Of a stretch of DNA of 64,000 nt, positions 1 to 9,272 are shown one piece after another; the stretch's first letter is position 1, and every line of letters begins with the position of its first letter. A program made the position numbers and the translations under genes. The DNA is taken from NCBI RefSeq assembly GCF_017876495.1, contig NZ_JAGIOB010000001.1, positions 1,302,001-1,366,000 of the forward strand, written 5' to 3'. The notes beneath the pieces were generated by a model. The model ran no database searches. It was not told the DNA's origin and was given only the letters and a program-made list of their open reading frames with translations. Source of the DNA: Microlunatus capsulatus (lineage in GTDB: Bacteria > Actinomycetota > Actinomycetes > Propionibacteriales > Propionibacteriaceae).

Positions 1-540
1 GTGCTGCGCGAGGACCAGGACCACTCCCTCGACCTCCTGCGCCGGGGCACCGCGCACGGCGCGGTCACCGCCACCGCCGCCCCGGTGCCGGGCTGCTCGT
101 CGCGCCCGCTCGGCGTGATGCGCTACCGGCCGGTGTGCTCCCCGGGGTTCGCGGCCCGCTGGTTCCCCGACGGCCCCACCCCGGCCGCCCTGGCCGCCGC
201 CCCGGTGGTGGTCTACGACGAGAAGGACGACCTTCAGGACCGCTACCTGCGGCGGGCGCGCCGCGCGGCGACAGCACCGCCGCGGCACCACGTCCCCGCC
301 ACCGCCGAGTTCGGCCGCGCCCTCCAGCTGGGCCTGGGCTGGGGCATGCTGCCCGACCTGCAGCTCGACCGGCTGGAGCCCGGCTCCCTGCGCCCGCTCG
401 CCCCCACGGCACACCTCGACGTGGCCCTGCACTGGCAGCAGTGGCGGCTGGCCGCGGCCGGTCTCGACCGGGTGGCCGCCGCCGTCGCCGAGGCCGCCCG
501 GGCGCTCCGGACGCCCCCGGCCCTCGGTCCTCGGCTCTGA
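1..540 (+). CDS. LysR-type regulator of the LysG/ArgP family, 3' part only
   Basis: Effector-binding domain of a LysR-family transcription factor; the gene is cut by the window edge and about 115 N-terminal residues with the helix-turn-helix lie outside. The visible 179 residues carry family signatures: an EDQDH-like segment near the start, a GC...LGVMRYRPV stretch around residues 31-45, YDEKDDLQDRYL around 72-84, GLGWGMLP around 111-118 and LHWQQWRL around 142-149. In known LysG/ArgP proteins this domain binds basic amino acids and activates a divergent lysE/argO exporter gene, which would sit to the left of the window (inference). It converges on the excalibur gene, with 24 bases between the stops. 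The first codon of the window is GTG but is not the real start. Confidence 0.8.
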   Translation: MLREDQDHSLDLLRRGTAHGAVTATAAPVPGCSSRPLGVMRYRPVCSPGFAARWFPDGPTPAALAAAPVVVYDEKDDLQDRYLRRARRAATAPPRHHVPATAEFGRALQLGLGWGMLPDLQLDRLEPGSLRPLAPTAHLDVALHWQQWRLAAAGLDRVAAAVAEAARALRTPPALGPRL

Positions 541-564
541 TCAGCTCGCCCGAGCACGGGGTCG

Positions 565-1440
565 CTAGGAGTCGCAGCCGACCCCGTCACCATCCCGGTC
601 CAGGTCGTAAGGGTCCGCTCCGCTGACCTGAACGGTCCCCTCGACATACTCCGGTCCGTTGCCGCTCCCACCCGAGCAGTCGTAGTCCGATGCAGGCGGA
701 AGACAGGGCGAGTATCCATCCGTGCAGCCACCGCTCTCGTCCCCGACGGCCTCGTCCTCGGCCTCCTCCTCACGCAGCGCCTGCGCCTCAGCCTCTTGCT
801 CTCGTAGCGCCTGCTGCTCGGCGGCCTCCTCAGCAGCCCGCTCCTCGGCGGCCCTGATCTTCGCTGCCTTGGCCTTCGCCTTGGCTTTCGCCTTGGCCTC
901 TGCCTTCGCCTTGGCCTCCGCCTTCGCCTTGGCCTCCGCCTTCGCCTCCGCCTCCGCCTTCGCCTTCGCCTTCGCCTTCGCCTTCGCTGCGGCCTTCTCC
1001 TCGGCGGCTCTCACCTTCTCCGCCTCAGCCTTCGCCCGTGCGGCTTCCGCTCGTTCCGCCTCAGCCCGCGCGGCCTCCGCCTCGGCAACCTGTGCCGCCT
1101 CGTCCTGACTTACCGCAGGGGTCTCCGCCGCCCCCGCCGCGTCCACGGCGTTGACGGGACGCGTTGCCGGAGGTTGGGCAGCACCCGCCGAACCCGCGGT
1201 CGGTCCACCGACCAGGACCCCGATCGAGAACAGGGCCACCAACAGTGCCAGCGGCGCTGCCAGCAGAACGGTCAGAAACCGGTGACGGCCGAACCATGTC
1301 GTCGACCGTTGCTCTTCCTGCCAGAACTGCCACCCACGCGGAGCCGGACCCCAGCGTGGGTCAGGCCGCCAGCCAGCAGGAGGACGCCAGCCAGCGGGTG
1401 ATGCCGGCCAGTTGGGTGGGGACACGAATCGCTTGGTCAT
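565..1440 (-). CDS. Membrane-anchored excalibur-domain protein with a long Lys/Ala/Glu coil
   Basis: 291 residues. The N-terminus has a Trp/Pro-rich DUF2510-like stretch (about residues 10-40), then one membrane helix (about 49-72), a long Ala/Lys/Glu-rich segment with repeated KAKAEAKA-like units (about 90-215, predicted coiled coil), and a C-terminal excalibur domain with paired cysteines ending in DRDGDGVGCDS, a calcium-loop-like motif. Excalibur domains are found on extracellular actinobacterial and firmicute proteins and are thought to bind calcium. The layout suggests a short inside tail, a rod across the wall and a calcium-binding tip (inference). The ATG at 1440 was chosen over a much longer open frame that overlaps the epimerase gene antisense. 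Function unknown. Confidence 0.75.
   Translation of the reverse strand: MTKRFVSPPNWPASPAGWRPPAGWRPDPRWGPAPRGWQFWQEEQRSTTWFGRHRFLTVLLAAPLALLVALFSIGVLVGGPTAGSAGAAQPPATRPVNAVDAAGAAETPAVSQDEAAQVAEAEAARAEAERAEAARAKAEAEKVRAAEEKAAAKAKAKAKAKAEAEAKAEAKAKAEAKAKAEAKAKAKAKAKAAKIRAAEERAAEEAAEQQALREQEAEAQALREEEAEDEAVGDESGGCTDGYSPCLPPASDYDCSGGSGNGPEYVEGTVQVSGADPYDLDRDGDGVGCDS
870..987. repeat. Low-complexity coding repeat (Lys-Ala-Glu-Ala units)
   Basis: Short in-frame repeats of GCCTTCGCC, TTGGCC and TCCGCC on the plus strand encode the alternating KAKAEAKA coil of the excalibur protein. The unit is 6 to 18 bases and copies are nearly identical, so the tract could expand or contract by slippage. Confidence 0.8.
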
Positions 1441-1662
1441 CGGACACCCCCTGGCCGGCGGGGGCAGCGGTCGGGGGTCTCGGGGAAGGACACCGGATGA
1501 CCCTAGGAAGGCTGAGGACGAGCCGCGGCACGCGCTCGAGACCGTTACCCAACTGCAGCGCACGTTCGGCGGACATCCGCGGGCGGACCGCCGACGAGGA
1601 CCCCCGCCCCCTCGGCTACCGTGCGACGGGCACCACCGCCCGAGAACCCCGAGGAGCCCTGC

Positions 1663-2505
1663 ATGCGTGTCGTCGTCACCGGAGGAACCGGCAAGGCCGG
1701 GCAGTGGGTCGTCCGCTCGCTCGCGGGGGCCGGCCACGACGTCGTCAACCTCGACGTCGTCGACCGCCCCGAGCTGGACCTGCCCGCGGAGTTCTGCCGC
1801 GTGGACCTGACCGACGCCGGCAAGGTCTACGACGCCCTGTTCCAGTTCCGCCCCGAGGGGATCTGCCACCTCGCGGCCAACCCGGCGCCCAGCGGCCAGG
1901 CGCAGGTCGACGTCTTCACCAACAACACCCTCAGCGCCTACCACCTCATGCAGGCGGCCGGGGACGCGGGCGTGCGGCGCTTTGTCTACGCCTCCAGCGA
2001 GATGGCCACCGGGCTGCTCACCGAGGGCACCGTCCCGGACCGGATCCCGTTCGACGAGTCCGAGCGCCGCCCCTCCCCCAACGCCTACGCGCTCAGCAAG
2101 TACCTCAGCGAGGTGATCGCGGACTCCCTCGCCGTCCGCTACCCGGACACCGCCTGGGTGGGCCTGCGGATCAACAACGTCATCCCGCCGGACACCTACG
2201 ACCGCTTCGCCGCCGAGTGGGAGGACCCGAGCATCAGCCGGGGCAACTTCTGGAGCTACATCGACGCCCGCGACGTCGGCACGGCCTACCTCGCCGCCCT
2301 GGAGGGCACGACGAGCGGGCACGAGGTCTGCCTCATCGCCGCCGCCGACACCCGGGCGAAGCGCGGCCTGCGCGAGCTGATGGCCGAGCACTACGACGGC
2401 TACGACCGGTTCGCCGACGACTACGAGGACCCGCGCTCGGCCTTCGACTGCAGCCGGATGCGCGAGCTGTTCGGCTGGAAGCCCAGCCACAGCTGGCGGG
2501 ACTGA
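1663..2505 (+). CDS. NAD-dependent epimerase/dehydratase (extended SDR)
   Basis: 280 residues. The nucleotide-binding motif TGGTGKAG is at residues 6-13, the catalytic Ser pair in YASSEMATG at 111-112, and the YALSK motif gives Tyr142 and Lys146. Family members act on nucleotide sugars or uronates as 4-epimerases, dehydratases or dehydrogenases; the short C-terminal half fits small members such as uronate dehydrogenases, but the substrate cannot be read from sequence. ATG 1663 is preceded by GAGGAG at 1651-1656, which fixes the start 14 codons inside the longest open frame. It is divergent from the excalibur gene across about 220 bases and stands alone. Confidence 0.85.
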   Translation: MRVVVTGGTGKAGQWVVRSLAGAGHDVVNLDVVDRPELDLPAEFCRVDLTDAGKVYDALFQFRPEGICHLAANPAPSGQAQVDVFTNNTLSAYHLMQAAGDAGVRRFVYASSEMATGLLTEGTVPDRIPFDESERRPSPNAYALSKYLSEVIADSLAVRYPDTAWVGLRINNVIPPDTYDRFAAEWEDPSISRGNFWSYIDARDVGTAYLAALEGTTSGHEVCLIAAADTRAKRGLRELMAEHYDGYDRFADDYEDPRSAFDCSRMRELFGWKPSHSWRD

Positions 2506-2548
2506 CGCGCCGGCTGCGGACGGGGCCGCCCGCTGCCACACTGGCGGC

Positions 2549-2848
2549 GTGGACAGCCCCGTCCCGCGGCCGCGCTCCGTGCACCGCTCCCTGACGACCC
2601 GTCACGTGCTCGCCGGCGTCGCCCTGCTGGTGCTGCTCGCGCTGGCGCCGTTCTTCGTCAGCGCGGGCCTGCTGGCGCCGGGCTGGGCCGTCGTCGTGCT
2701 GGTCGGGGCCTGGCTGGCCCTGCTGGTGCTGGGGGTGGTCTGGTTCCGCCGGCGCCCGTGGTGGGTGCTGCCGCTGCCCGTCGTGGCGGTCCTCGTCTGG
2801 GTCGGGGCGCTGAGCGCCGGGGAGGCCTTCCTCGGCTGGACGGGCTGA
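2549..2848 (+). CDS. Small three-helix membrane protein of unknown function
   Basis: 99 residues starting with GTG. After a basic N-terminus (PRPRSVHRS) there are three hydrophobic segments at about residues 21-42, 46-66 and 72-92, with RRRP between the second and third. No catalytic motif is visible and I do not recognise a family. A CACACT hexamer lies 6 bases before the start, the same geometry as the leaderless-type promoters elsewhere in the window but with C at the first position. It is followed after 33 bases by the GNAT gene. Confidence 0.6.
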   Translation: MDSPVPRPRSVHRSLTTRHVLAGVALLVLLALAPFFVSAGLLAPGWAVVVLVGAWLALLVLGVVWFRRRPWWVLPLPVVAVLVWVGALSAGEAFLGWTG

Positions 2849-2881
2849 GTCCCTACCCGAGCCGGCTGCGAGACTGTCCCG

Positions 2882-3934
2882 ATGAGCACTCTCGGCGTCC
2901 CCCTGGACGCGGACGCCCTGCCCCCGGGTTGGACCGCCCGTCCGCCCGGGGACGCCGACGTCGCCACCCTCACCCTGCTGCGCGAGGCCACCCGGCGCGC
3001 CCCGGACGGCGCCCCCGCCGGGACCGCGCCCGCCGACACCTCGACCGTCGAGGCCGTCGTCGTCGGCCCGGCGTCCTGGACGCGGCGCCAGCTGCTGGTC
3101 ACCGACCCCGACCGGGCCGCCGTCGCGTGGGCCGTCGTGCACGACCGGGCCGCCGGCCGGACCGAGGTCGAGGTGATGGTGCTGCCCGGCGCCGAGCACG
3201 CCGACCGGATCGCCGCCGCGCTCTTCCGCTGGGCCGAGGCGGCCGGCCGGGTGGTCGCCGCGCTGCGGCGGGTGCCCTCGACCCAGCTCGACTCCGGCAG
3301 CCGGGCCGACGACGCCCGCCAGCGCGGCTGGCTGGCCGAGGCCGGCTACGCCTGCGTGCGCACCTGGCTGCAGATGAGCCGGCCCGTCGACCCGTCCGAG
3401 GCCGCGCCGGACGCCCTGCCGGGTGCGCGACCGGGCGTCACGGTCCGCCGCGTCCGCGCGCACGACAACGGGCTGCCGGTGGCCGAGGACCTGCACCTGG
3501 TGCACCAGGTGCTGGAGGAGTCGTTCGCCGACCACTTCAACTCCTACCGCGAGGGCTTCGCCGAGTTCGTCGTGCGGCTGCAGGAGGACCCCTGGCACCG
3601 CTGGGACCACTGGTGGATCGCCCTCGTCGACGTCGACGGCACCGAGCAGGTCGGCGGCGCCCTCATCAGCTCGGTGCTGCCGCCCGACGCCGGGGGCCGC
3701 TACGGCAGCTACGTCGACTACATCGGCGTGCACCGCCGGGCCCGGGGCCGCGGGGTCGCGAAGGCGCTGCTGCACACGGTCATCGCCGACGCCGCCCGCC
3801 GGGACCGCAACCGGGTGGGCCTGGAGGTCGACGCCGACTCCGAGACCGGCGCCGACGGCCTCTACCTGTCGCTGGGCTGGCGCACCGGCTACCGCACGGA
3901 GTCCTGGCACCGCTACGTGGAGACCGGGCGCTGA
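2882..3934 (+). CDS. Tandem GNAT acetyltransferase
   Basis: 350 residues with two GNAT folds. The N-terminal half (about 15-170) is degenerate; the C-terminal half (about 180-345) keeps the acetyl-CoA-binding motif A in VHRRARGRGVAKALL and the LYLSLGW segment near the end. The architecture, with an inactive first and active second domain, resembles mycothiol synthase MshD, and mycothiol is expected in this group of organisms. The sequence does not allow that name with confidence; a general N-acetyltransferase is the safe call. A GAGACT hexamer lies 6 bases before ATG 2882 and no Shine-Dalgarno is visible. Confidence 0.8.
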   Translation: MSTLGVPLDADALPPGWTARPPGDADVATLTLLREATRRAPDGAPAGTAPADTSTVEAVVVGPASWTRRQLLVTDPDRAAVAWAVVHDRAAGRTEVEVMVLPGAEHADRIAAALFRWAEAAGRVVAALRRVPSTQLDSGSRADDARQRGWLAEAGYACVRTWLQMSRPVDPSEAAPDALPGARPGVTVRRVRAHDNGLPVAEDLHLVHQVLEESFADHFNSYREGFAEFVVRLQEDPWHRWDHWWIALVDVDGTEQVGGALISSVLPPDAGGRYGSYVDYIGVHRRARGRGVAKALLHTVIADAARRDRNRVGLEVDADSETGADGLYLSLGWRTGYRTESWHRYVETGR

Positions 3935-3982
3935 GCCCGCTCCCGACGGCCGGTCCTCACCCGTCGCGGCGGCGGCGACGCG

Positions 3983-3988
3983 TACCGT
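3983..3988 (+). promoter_or_regulatory. -10 hexamer TACCGT, leaderless type
   Basis: TACCGT ends 6 bases before the GTG start of the DedA gene, so transcription would begin at or next to the start codon. No Shine-Dalgarno is present. Confidence 0.45.
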
Positions 3989-3994
3989 GAGGGC

Positions 3995-4660
3995 GTGAAC
4001 GGGCTCAAGGCGCACCTGCTGCTGGCGGTCTCGGTCCTGGTCGGCTCCGCGGTGCCCTTCGTGCCGACCGGGGAGATGGTCAGCGGCGCCGCCGCCTACG
4101 CGGCGCACTCCGAGCTCAACGTCGTCCTGATCTTCCTCATCACCTGGATCTGCTCGGTGCTCGGCGACACCCTCATGCTGCTCGAGGCCCGCTGGGGCCG
4201 ACGCCGGCTGCAGGCCTGGCTGGCCCGGCACCGCTTCGGCACCCGGGTCACCGCCGCCCAGGACGCGCTCACCCGCAACGCCTTCAACGCCGTCGTCACC
4301 GGCCGGCTGATCCCCGGCGGCCGCACCCCCGTCATCGTCGCGCTGGGGCTGTCCCGGTTCCCGGTGCGGAAGTTCCTGCTCTTCGACACCGTCGCCTGCG
4401 CCCTGTGGGCCGGCATCTACGCCACCCTCGGCTCCATCGGGGGCCGGATCGCCAACCACCCGGTCTGGGCCATGGTCGTCGCGATCGCCTTCGCCGTCTC
4501 GGTCGGCCTCCTCGTCACCCAGCTGCACCGGCTCTGGAGCTGGAACCAGGACCGCCGGACCGCGCGCAGCGCCTCCCAGCCGCTGCCGACGCCCGTCGGC
4601 GAGGAGGGCCCCGACCCCGACCCCGAGCGCAGCGGCGCCCACCCGGTCGAGCGCTCCTAG
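3995..4660 (+). CDS. DedA family membrane protein
   Basis: 221 residues, GTG start. DedA/VTT proteins are membrane proteins linked to lipid flipping and envelope homeostasis. The family glycine/proline-rich re-entrant segment is visible as FVPTGEMVSGAAAYAA near the N-terminus, and the second signature as GRLIPGGRTPVIVALGLSRFP around residues 107-127. Four to five hydrophobic segments are present and the C-terminal 40 residues are hydrophilic and rich in Pro, Asp and Glu. Its TAG stop overlaps the stop of the convergent methyltransferase gene in a shared CTAG. Confidence 0.85.
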   Translation: MNGLKAHLLLAVSVLVGSAVPFVPTGEMVSGAAAYAAHSELNVVLIFLITWICSVLGDTLMLLEARWGRRRLQAWLARHRFGTRVTAAQDALTRNAFNAVVTGRLIPGGRTPVIVALGLSRFPVRKFLLFDTVACALWAGIYATLGSIGGRIANHPVWAMVVAIAFAVSVGLLVTQLHRLWSWNQDRRTARSASQPLPTPVGEEGPDPDPERSGAHPVERS

Positions 4661-5274
4661 ACCGGACGCCGCCAGACCGCGCCGTACCGCCACAGCGCCC
4701 GGCGGCGCAGCCGCACCCCCGGGAGGACCGCCCGGAAGGCGTCGCGGGTCTCCGCGCGGCTGAGCGCGACGTCGCGCACGGGCACGCCCGGGTCGCGGGC
4801 GCCGCCGTGCCGGGCCTCCAGCAGCCGGGCTCCCACCAGGTCCAGGGCGCCGGCGACGTGGTCGGCCCAGCCCTGCTCACGGGCGAGCCCGACCACGACG
4901 AGCAGGCCGCCCGGCCGCAGCAGCCGCCGGACCCGCTCCAGCGCGGCGACCAGGTCGAGGTGGTGCAGGCTCGCGACGGCGCAGACGACGTCGACGGAGC
5001 CGTCCGCCGCCGGCCACTCCAGCAGCCCGGTCGTCTCGACCCGGACGTGGCCGAGCCCTGCCGTCCGGGCCCGGGCGCGGGCGCGCTCGGCCGTCGCCGG
5101 GTCGGGCTCCAGGCCGACGACCTCGGCGCAGCGCGGCGCCAGCCGCTCCAGCAGCAGCCCGTCCCCGCAGCCGACGTCCACGGCGGTCCCCACGCGGGCG
5201 GGCAGCTCCGACAGCAGCCAGCCGTGGTGGTGGGTGTTGTGGTTCCAGTAGCCGCCGGGCGGTGCCGCGCTCAC
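4657..5274 (-). CDS. Class I SAM-dependent methyltransferase
   Basis: 205 residues, GTG start. It opens with YWNHNTHHHGWLL, common in a small actinobacterial methyltransferase group, followed by SAM motif I VDVGCGDGLLLERL (about residues 33-46), the acidic LEPDP loop end (about 57) and a VVCAVASLHHLD motif IV/post-motif (about 88-100). The substrate is unknown. The C-terminus is Arg-rich. The gene overlaps the DedA gene tail to tail by 4 bases and is separated from the ABC transporter operon upstream by a strong hairpin. Confidence 0.8.
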   Translation of the reverse strand: MSAAPPGGYWNHNTHHHGWLLSELPARVGTAVDVGCGDGLLLERLAPRCAEVVGLEPDPATAERARARARTAGLGHVRVETTGLLEWPAADGSVDVVCAVASLHHLDLVAALERVRRLLRPGGLLVVVGLAREQGWADHVAGALDLVGARLLEARHGGARDPGVPVRDVALSRAETRDAFRAVLPGVRLRRRALWRYGAVWRRPV

Positions 5275-5296
5275 CGGTCCGCCCCCGGACGCAGCA

Positions 5297-5330
5297 CTGG
5301 CGCCGACGCGGGGGTCCGCGTCGGCGCCAG
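5297..5330 (-). terminator. Strong hairpin after the sugar ABC transporter operon
   Basis: Perfect 14-bp stem (CTGGCGCCGACGCG with its complement) around a 6-base loop, 25 bases after the stop of the downstream permease gene. It lacks a clear T-run, as is usual for GC-rich actinobacterial terminators. Confidence 0.7.
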
Positions 5331-5355
5331 GCTGCTGGTCGGGGTGCGACCGGGG

Positions 5356-6278
<923 letters not shown>

Positions 6279-6279
<1 letters not shown>

Positions 6280-7349
6280 CAGTGGTTCCCCCCCATCTGC
6301 TGCAGCGCGGGGACGGCGCCGGTGGTGGCGTCGCGGTCGCCGCGCTTCTTCTTGGCCTTCTTCGGCGCGCTGTCACCGATGACGTCCGCGCCCAGGATCT
6401 TCACGAAGAGGAAGGCGATGAGCAGGACGTAGATGAACAGCACGATGGCGTAGGCCGCGGCGGGCCCGTACCGGCCGGCGTTGGCCTCCAGGTAGGCGAA
6501 GATCGACAGCGTCTCCACCCGGTACTTGCCCGGCCCGATCATGCCGTAGGGCAGGTCGAACATCCGGAGCGTGTCGAGCGTGCGGAACAGCACGGCCACC
6601 ACCAGGGTCGGCCGCACCATCGGCAGGGTGATCCGGGTGAACTGCTGCCAGGCCGTGGCCCCGTCGACCTTGGCGGCCTCGTAGACCTCGGCCGGGATGG
6701 TCTGCAGCCCGGCCAGGGTCAGCAGGCCGATGAACGGGGCGGTCTTCCAGACGTCGGCGATGATGACGGCCCAGAAGGACGACGCGCCGTCGGCGAGCCA
6801 GAGGATCTGCGACCCCAGGATCCGGTTCATGACACCGGCCTCGTCGAAGATCAGCTTCCACATGAGCGCCGACACGATGGTCGGGATCGCCCACGGGACG
6901 AGGATGCCGGCGCGGACGATGCCGCGGCCCCGGAAGGCCTTGGCCATGATCAGCGCCATCGCGACGCCGAGGACCGTCTCCGCCAGCACCGCCACCACCG
7001 TGATGAAGGTGGTGTTGAGGAACGCGTTGATGAAGCGGCCCAGCTGGCCGTAGGAACCGCTGACGGTGTCCTGCCCGCTGAAGATGGCCGTGAAGTTCTC
7101 GAGCCCGGAGAAGCGCTCCCCGCCGGCCACCAGGCCGGTCGTGGGGTCGACCCCGGAGTTGGTCTGGAAGAAGGACTCGCGGATCGACATCAGCACGGGG
7201 ATGCCCGCGACGACGATGATGACCAGCAGCGTCGGCGCCAGCAGGATCCAGGCCAGCCGGCCCTGCCCGTCGCTGAGCGCGTTCTTCTTCCGCTTGCGTC
7301 CGTCGGCTGACGGCGGACGGACGGGTGCTTCCGCGGTTGCGGTTGCCAT
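6279..7349 (-). CDS. Carbohydrate ABC transporter permease, MalF type
   Basis: 356 residues. After a basic N-terminal tail (GRKRKK, about residues 18-23) there are six membrane helices and a larger periplasmic loop between the first two, typical of MalF-type subunits. The EAA loop is EVYEAAKVDGATAWQQF...LPMVRP. The C-terminal 35 residues are Lys/Arg-rich. I chose ATG 7349, preceded by AGGGGAGG, over an in-frame start 18 codons upstream that lies in the intercistronic hairpin region. It pairs with the MalG-type permease; overall resemblance is to trehalose/maltose importers of the SugA-SugB class. Confidence 0.92.
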
Positions 7350-7377
7350 GCTGCCTACCTCCCCTTGCGAAAGGCGC

Positions 7378-7412
7378 CGGATCCCGGTGCCGCTGGGCGG
7401 CACCGGGATCCG
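7378..7412 (-). terminator. Intercistronic hairpin after the binding-protein gene
   Basis: Perfect 14-bp stem (CGGATCCCGGTGCC with its complement) around a 7-base loop, 17 bases after the stop of the binding-protein gene and about 30 bases before the first permease start. In such operons a hairpin here stabilises the binding-protein mRNA or partly terminates, giving an excess of binding protein. Confidence 0.7.
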
Positions 7413-7429
7413 TCGGGAACCACTGCGTC

Positions 7430-8743
7430 TTACTGGATCAGGCCCTCGAGCTTGGTCTGCAGGCCGGAGAGAGCGGCGTCGGACGTCTGCTGCCCCTGCA
7501 GGGTGCCGTACGCGGCGTCCTGGATGGCCAGCGTGACGTCACCGTACTTGACGGCCTTCGGCCGCGGCTGCGCGGTCTCGATCGACTTCAGCAGGATGGG
7601 CATGTAGGGGTACTTCTTGACCATGTCCGGGTCGCTGTAGAGCGCCGAGCGGGTCGGGGCCGCCGACGTGGCGAGAGCGTTCGACTTCTGGACCTCGGCC
7701 GAGCCGAAGTACTTGATGAAGTCGGCCGCGGTGCCCTTGTTCTCGGCGTTGGCCGCGATGCCGAAGTTGTGCCCGCCGAGGCTGGACACGCCCGGGCCGC
7801 TGATGCCCGGCAGGGCGGCGACGTCGAACTTGCCGGCGACCTTGGACGAGCCGTCGGTCTTCTGCGCCAGCGCGTACACGTAGGGCCAGTTGCGGTGGAA
7901 GATCAGCTCGCCGTCCTGGAACGCCTGACGGCCCTGCTCCTCCTGCCAGGTGATCGCACCCTTGGGGATCGTGCCGTCGGCGAACATGCCGCTCAGCGCG
8001 TCGAGCCCGGCCTTGGCCTCGGGGGTGTTGACGTTCGCCTTGCCGTCCTCGCCGACGATGACGCCGCCGGCGCTGTTGACGGCCTCGGCGAAGTTCACCG
8101 TCAGGCCCTCGTACTTCTGGTACTGGCCGGCGAAGCAGTTGAGCTTGGCGTCGCCCTCGCCGTCCTTGATCGTCTTGCAGGCGGCCTTCATCTCGTCGAA
8201 GGTGGTCGGCGGCTGCAGGTCGTACTTGTCGAGCAGGTCCTTGCGGTAGTACAGCAGGCCGCCGTCGGAGGACGTCGGGTAGGCGTACAGCTTGTTGAAG
8301 TACGTGCCGGAGTTGACCGTCGCGGGCACGAAGTCGTCGGTCGGGAACTGGTCGGCCGGCAGCGGGACGATGTACCCGTTGGCGGCGAACTCGGCGGTCC
8401 AGACGTTGTCCACGCTCAGGACAGCCATCTTGGTGTCCTTGATCTGGGTGTTCTGGATCATCTGCTGGCGCTGCTGGTCGGCGTTGTCGGGCAGCTCGCG
8501 CAGGGTGACCTGCTCGTCAGGGTGGTCCTTGTTCCAGGCCGCGATGATGTTCTTCACGTTGCCGGAGGTGTCCTTGCCCTGCCAGTACTCGATCGGGCCC
8601 TTCTTGGTGAGGTCCACGGCCGGCGCGGACGAACCGCCGGCGGCGGGGGTCTCGCCGCTGCCACCGCAGGCGGCGGCGGCGAGCAGTGCGGTGAGTGATG
8701 CAGCGGCGATCAGGACGCGCCGCGCGGGACGAGCGGAAGTCAT
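7430..8743 (-). CDS. Extracellular sugar-binding lipoprotein of an ABC importer
   Basis: 437 residues, start ATG 8743 with GTGAGG upstream. A lipoprotein signal peptide has two Args (RR at 8-9), a hydrophobic core and a lipobox ending at Cys26 (AAAAC-GG), so it is anchored to the outer face of the membrane. The mature part is a solute-binding protein family 1 fold: GPIEYWQGKDTSG after the linker, YAYPTSSDGGLLYYRKDLL about one third in, and a C-terminal helical lobe. It resembles LpqY/ThuE-type trehalose or disaccharide binders, but the ligand is an inference. First gene of the operon; a LacI-type operator-like palindrome lies about 125 bases upstream. Confidence 0.9.
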   Translation of the reverse strand: MTSARPARRVLIAAASLTALLAAAACGGSGETPAAGGSSAPAVDLTKKGPIEYWQGKDTSGNVKNIIAAWNKDHPDEQVTLRELPDNADQQRQQMIQNTQIKDTKMAVLSVDNVWTAEFAANGYIVPLPADQFPTDDFVPATVNSGTYFNKLYAYPTSSDGGLLYYRKDLLDKYDLQPPTTFDEMKAACKTIKDGEGDAKLNCFAGQYQKYEGLTVNFAEAVNSAGGVIVGEDGKANVNTPEAKAGLDALSGMFADGTIPKGAITWQEEQGRQAFQDGELIFHRNWPYVYALAQKTDGSSKVAGKFDVAALPGISGPGVSSLGGHNFGIAANAENKGTAADFIKYFGSAEVQKSNALATSAAPTRSALYSDPDMVKKYPYMPILLKSIETAQPRPKAVKYGDVTLAIQDAAYGTLQGQQTSDAALSGLQTKLEGLIQ

Positions 8744-8868
8744 ACAGGCCTCACTTCGTTGTCGAGATGGCACCCATCCGTTGGTGCACTGCGCCAGGCT
8801 AGATGATCTCCGTCACAAAACCACGACTCCCCCGACCCCGGTCACGATTTGTTACCGATCAGTAGGAC

Positions 8869-8884
8869 GGGGTAACGCTTTCCC
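8869..8884. promoter_or_regulatory. LacI-family operator-like palindrome
   Basis: The plus strand reads GGGGTAACGCTTTCCC, an imperfect palindrome with a central GC step matching the general LacI-family operator pattern (AA-n-CG-n-TT) with one mismatch. It lies upstream of the sugar-binding lipoprotein gene, where a sugar-responsive repressor would be expected. No regulator gene is adjacent. Confidence 0.4.
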
Positions 8885-8926
8885 GCCACCGGTGCGGTCA
8901 CGCGGTCGCAGAGGTCCGCAGGGGTT

Positions 8927-9223
8927 TCAGAGGTAGAGCCCGGTCTGGCCGTCGGGACGGCGCTCCTCGGCGACGGCGTGCAGGTCGCGCTCGCGCAGCA
9001 GCACGTAGTCCCGGCCGCGCACCTCGACCTCGGCGCGGTCCTCGGGGTCGAACAGGACCCGGTCCCCCACCTTGACGACGCGGACCGAGCTGCCCGCGGC
9101 GACCACCTGGCCCCAGGTGAGCCGGCGGCCGATGGCCACCGTCGCCGGGATCAGGATGCCGCCCCCGCTGCGCCGCTCACCGGCCTCGGCGTCGGTCGAC
9201 ACCAGGACCCGGTCGTGCAGCAT
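8927..9223 (-). CDS. GroES-like co-chaperonin family protein
   Basis: 98 residues from ATG 9223. It follows the GroES fold: RMLHDRVLV at the start, a mobile-loop-like segment RRSGGGILIPATV (about residues 15-28), WGQVVAAG, VKVGDRVLFDPEDRAEVEVRGRDYVLLRERDLHAV. It is a divergent paralogue; no groEL is nearby. The start is uncertain: the frame is open further upstream into the DUF3618 gene, with a Pro/Glu-rich stretch before the ATG and no good Shine-Dalgarno. It lies 49 bases after the DUF3618 stop and is probably co-transcribed. Confidence 0.7.
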   Translation of the reverse strand: MLHDRVLVSTDAEAGERRSGGGILIPATVAIGRRLTWGQVVAAGSSVRVVKVGDRVLFDPEDRAEVEVRGRDYVLLRERDLHAVAEERRPDGQTGLYL

Positions 9224-9272
9224 CCGCAGGGGCAGCGGCTCCGCCGCCGGCGTCTCCGGGCTCGGCAACGGC

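Noticed and set aside
870-987. Non-coding satellite repeat
   Set aside because: The repeat stays in frame with the excalibur gene, ends within it and encodes a regular Lys/Ala/Glu coil.
1441-2541. N-terminal extension of the excalibur gene by 367 codons
   Set aside because: It would run antisense through the whole epimerase gene, which has intact motifs and its own Shine-Dalgarno.
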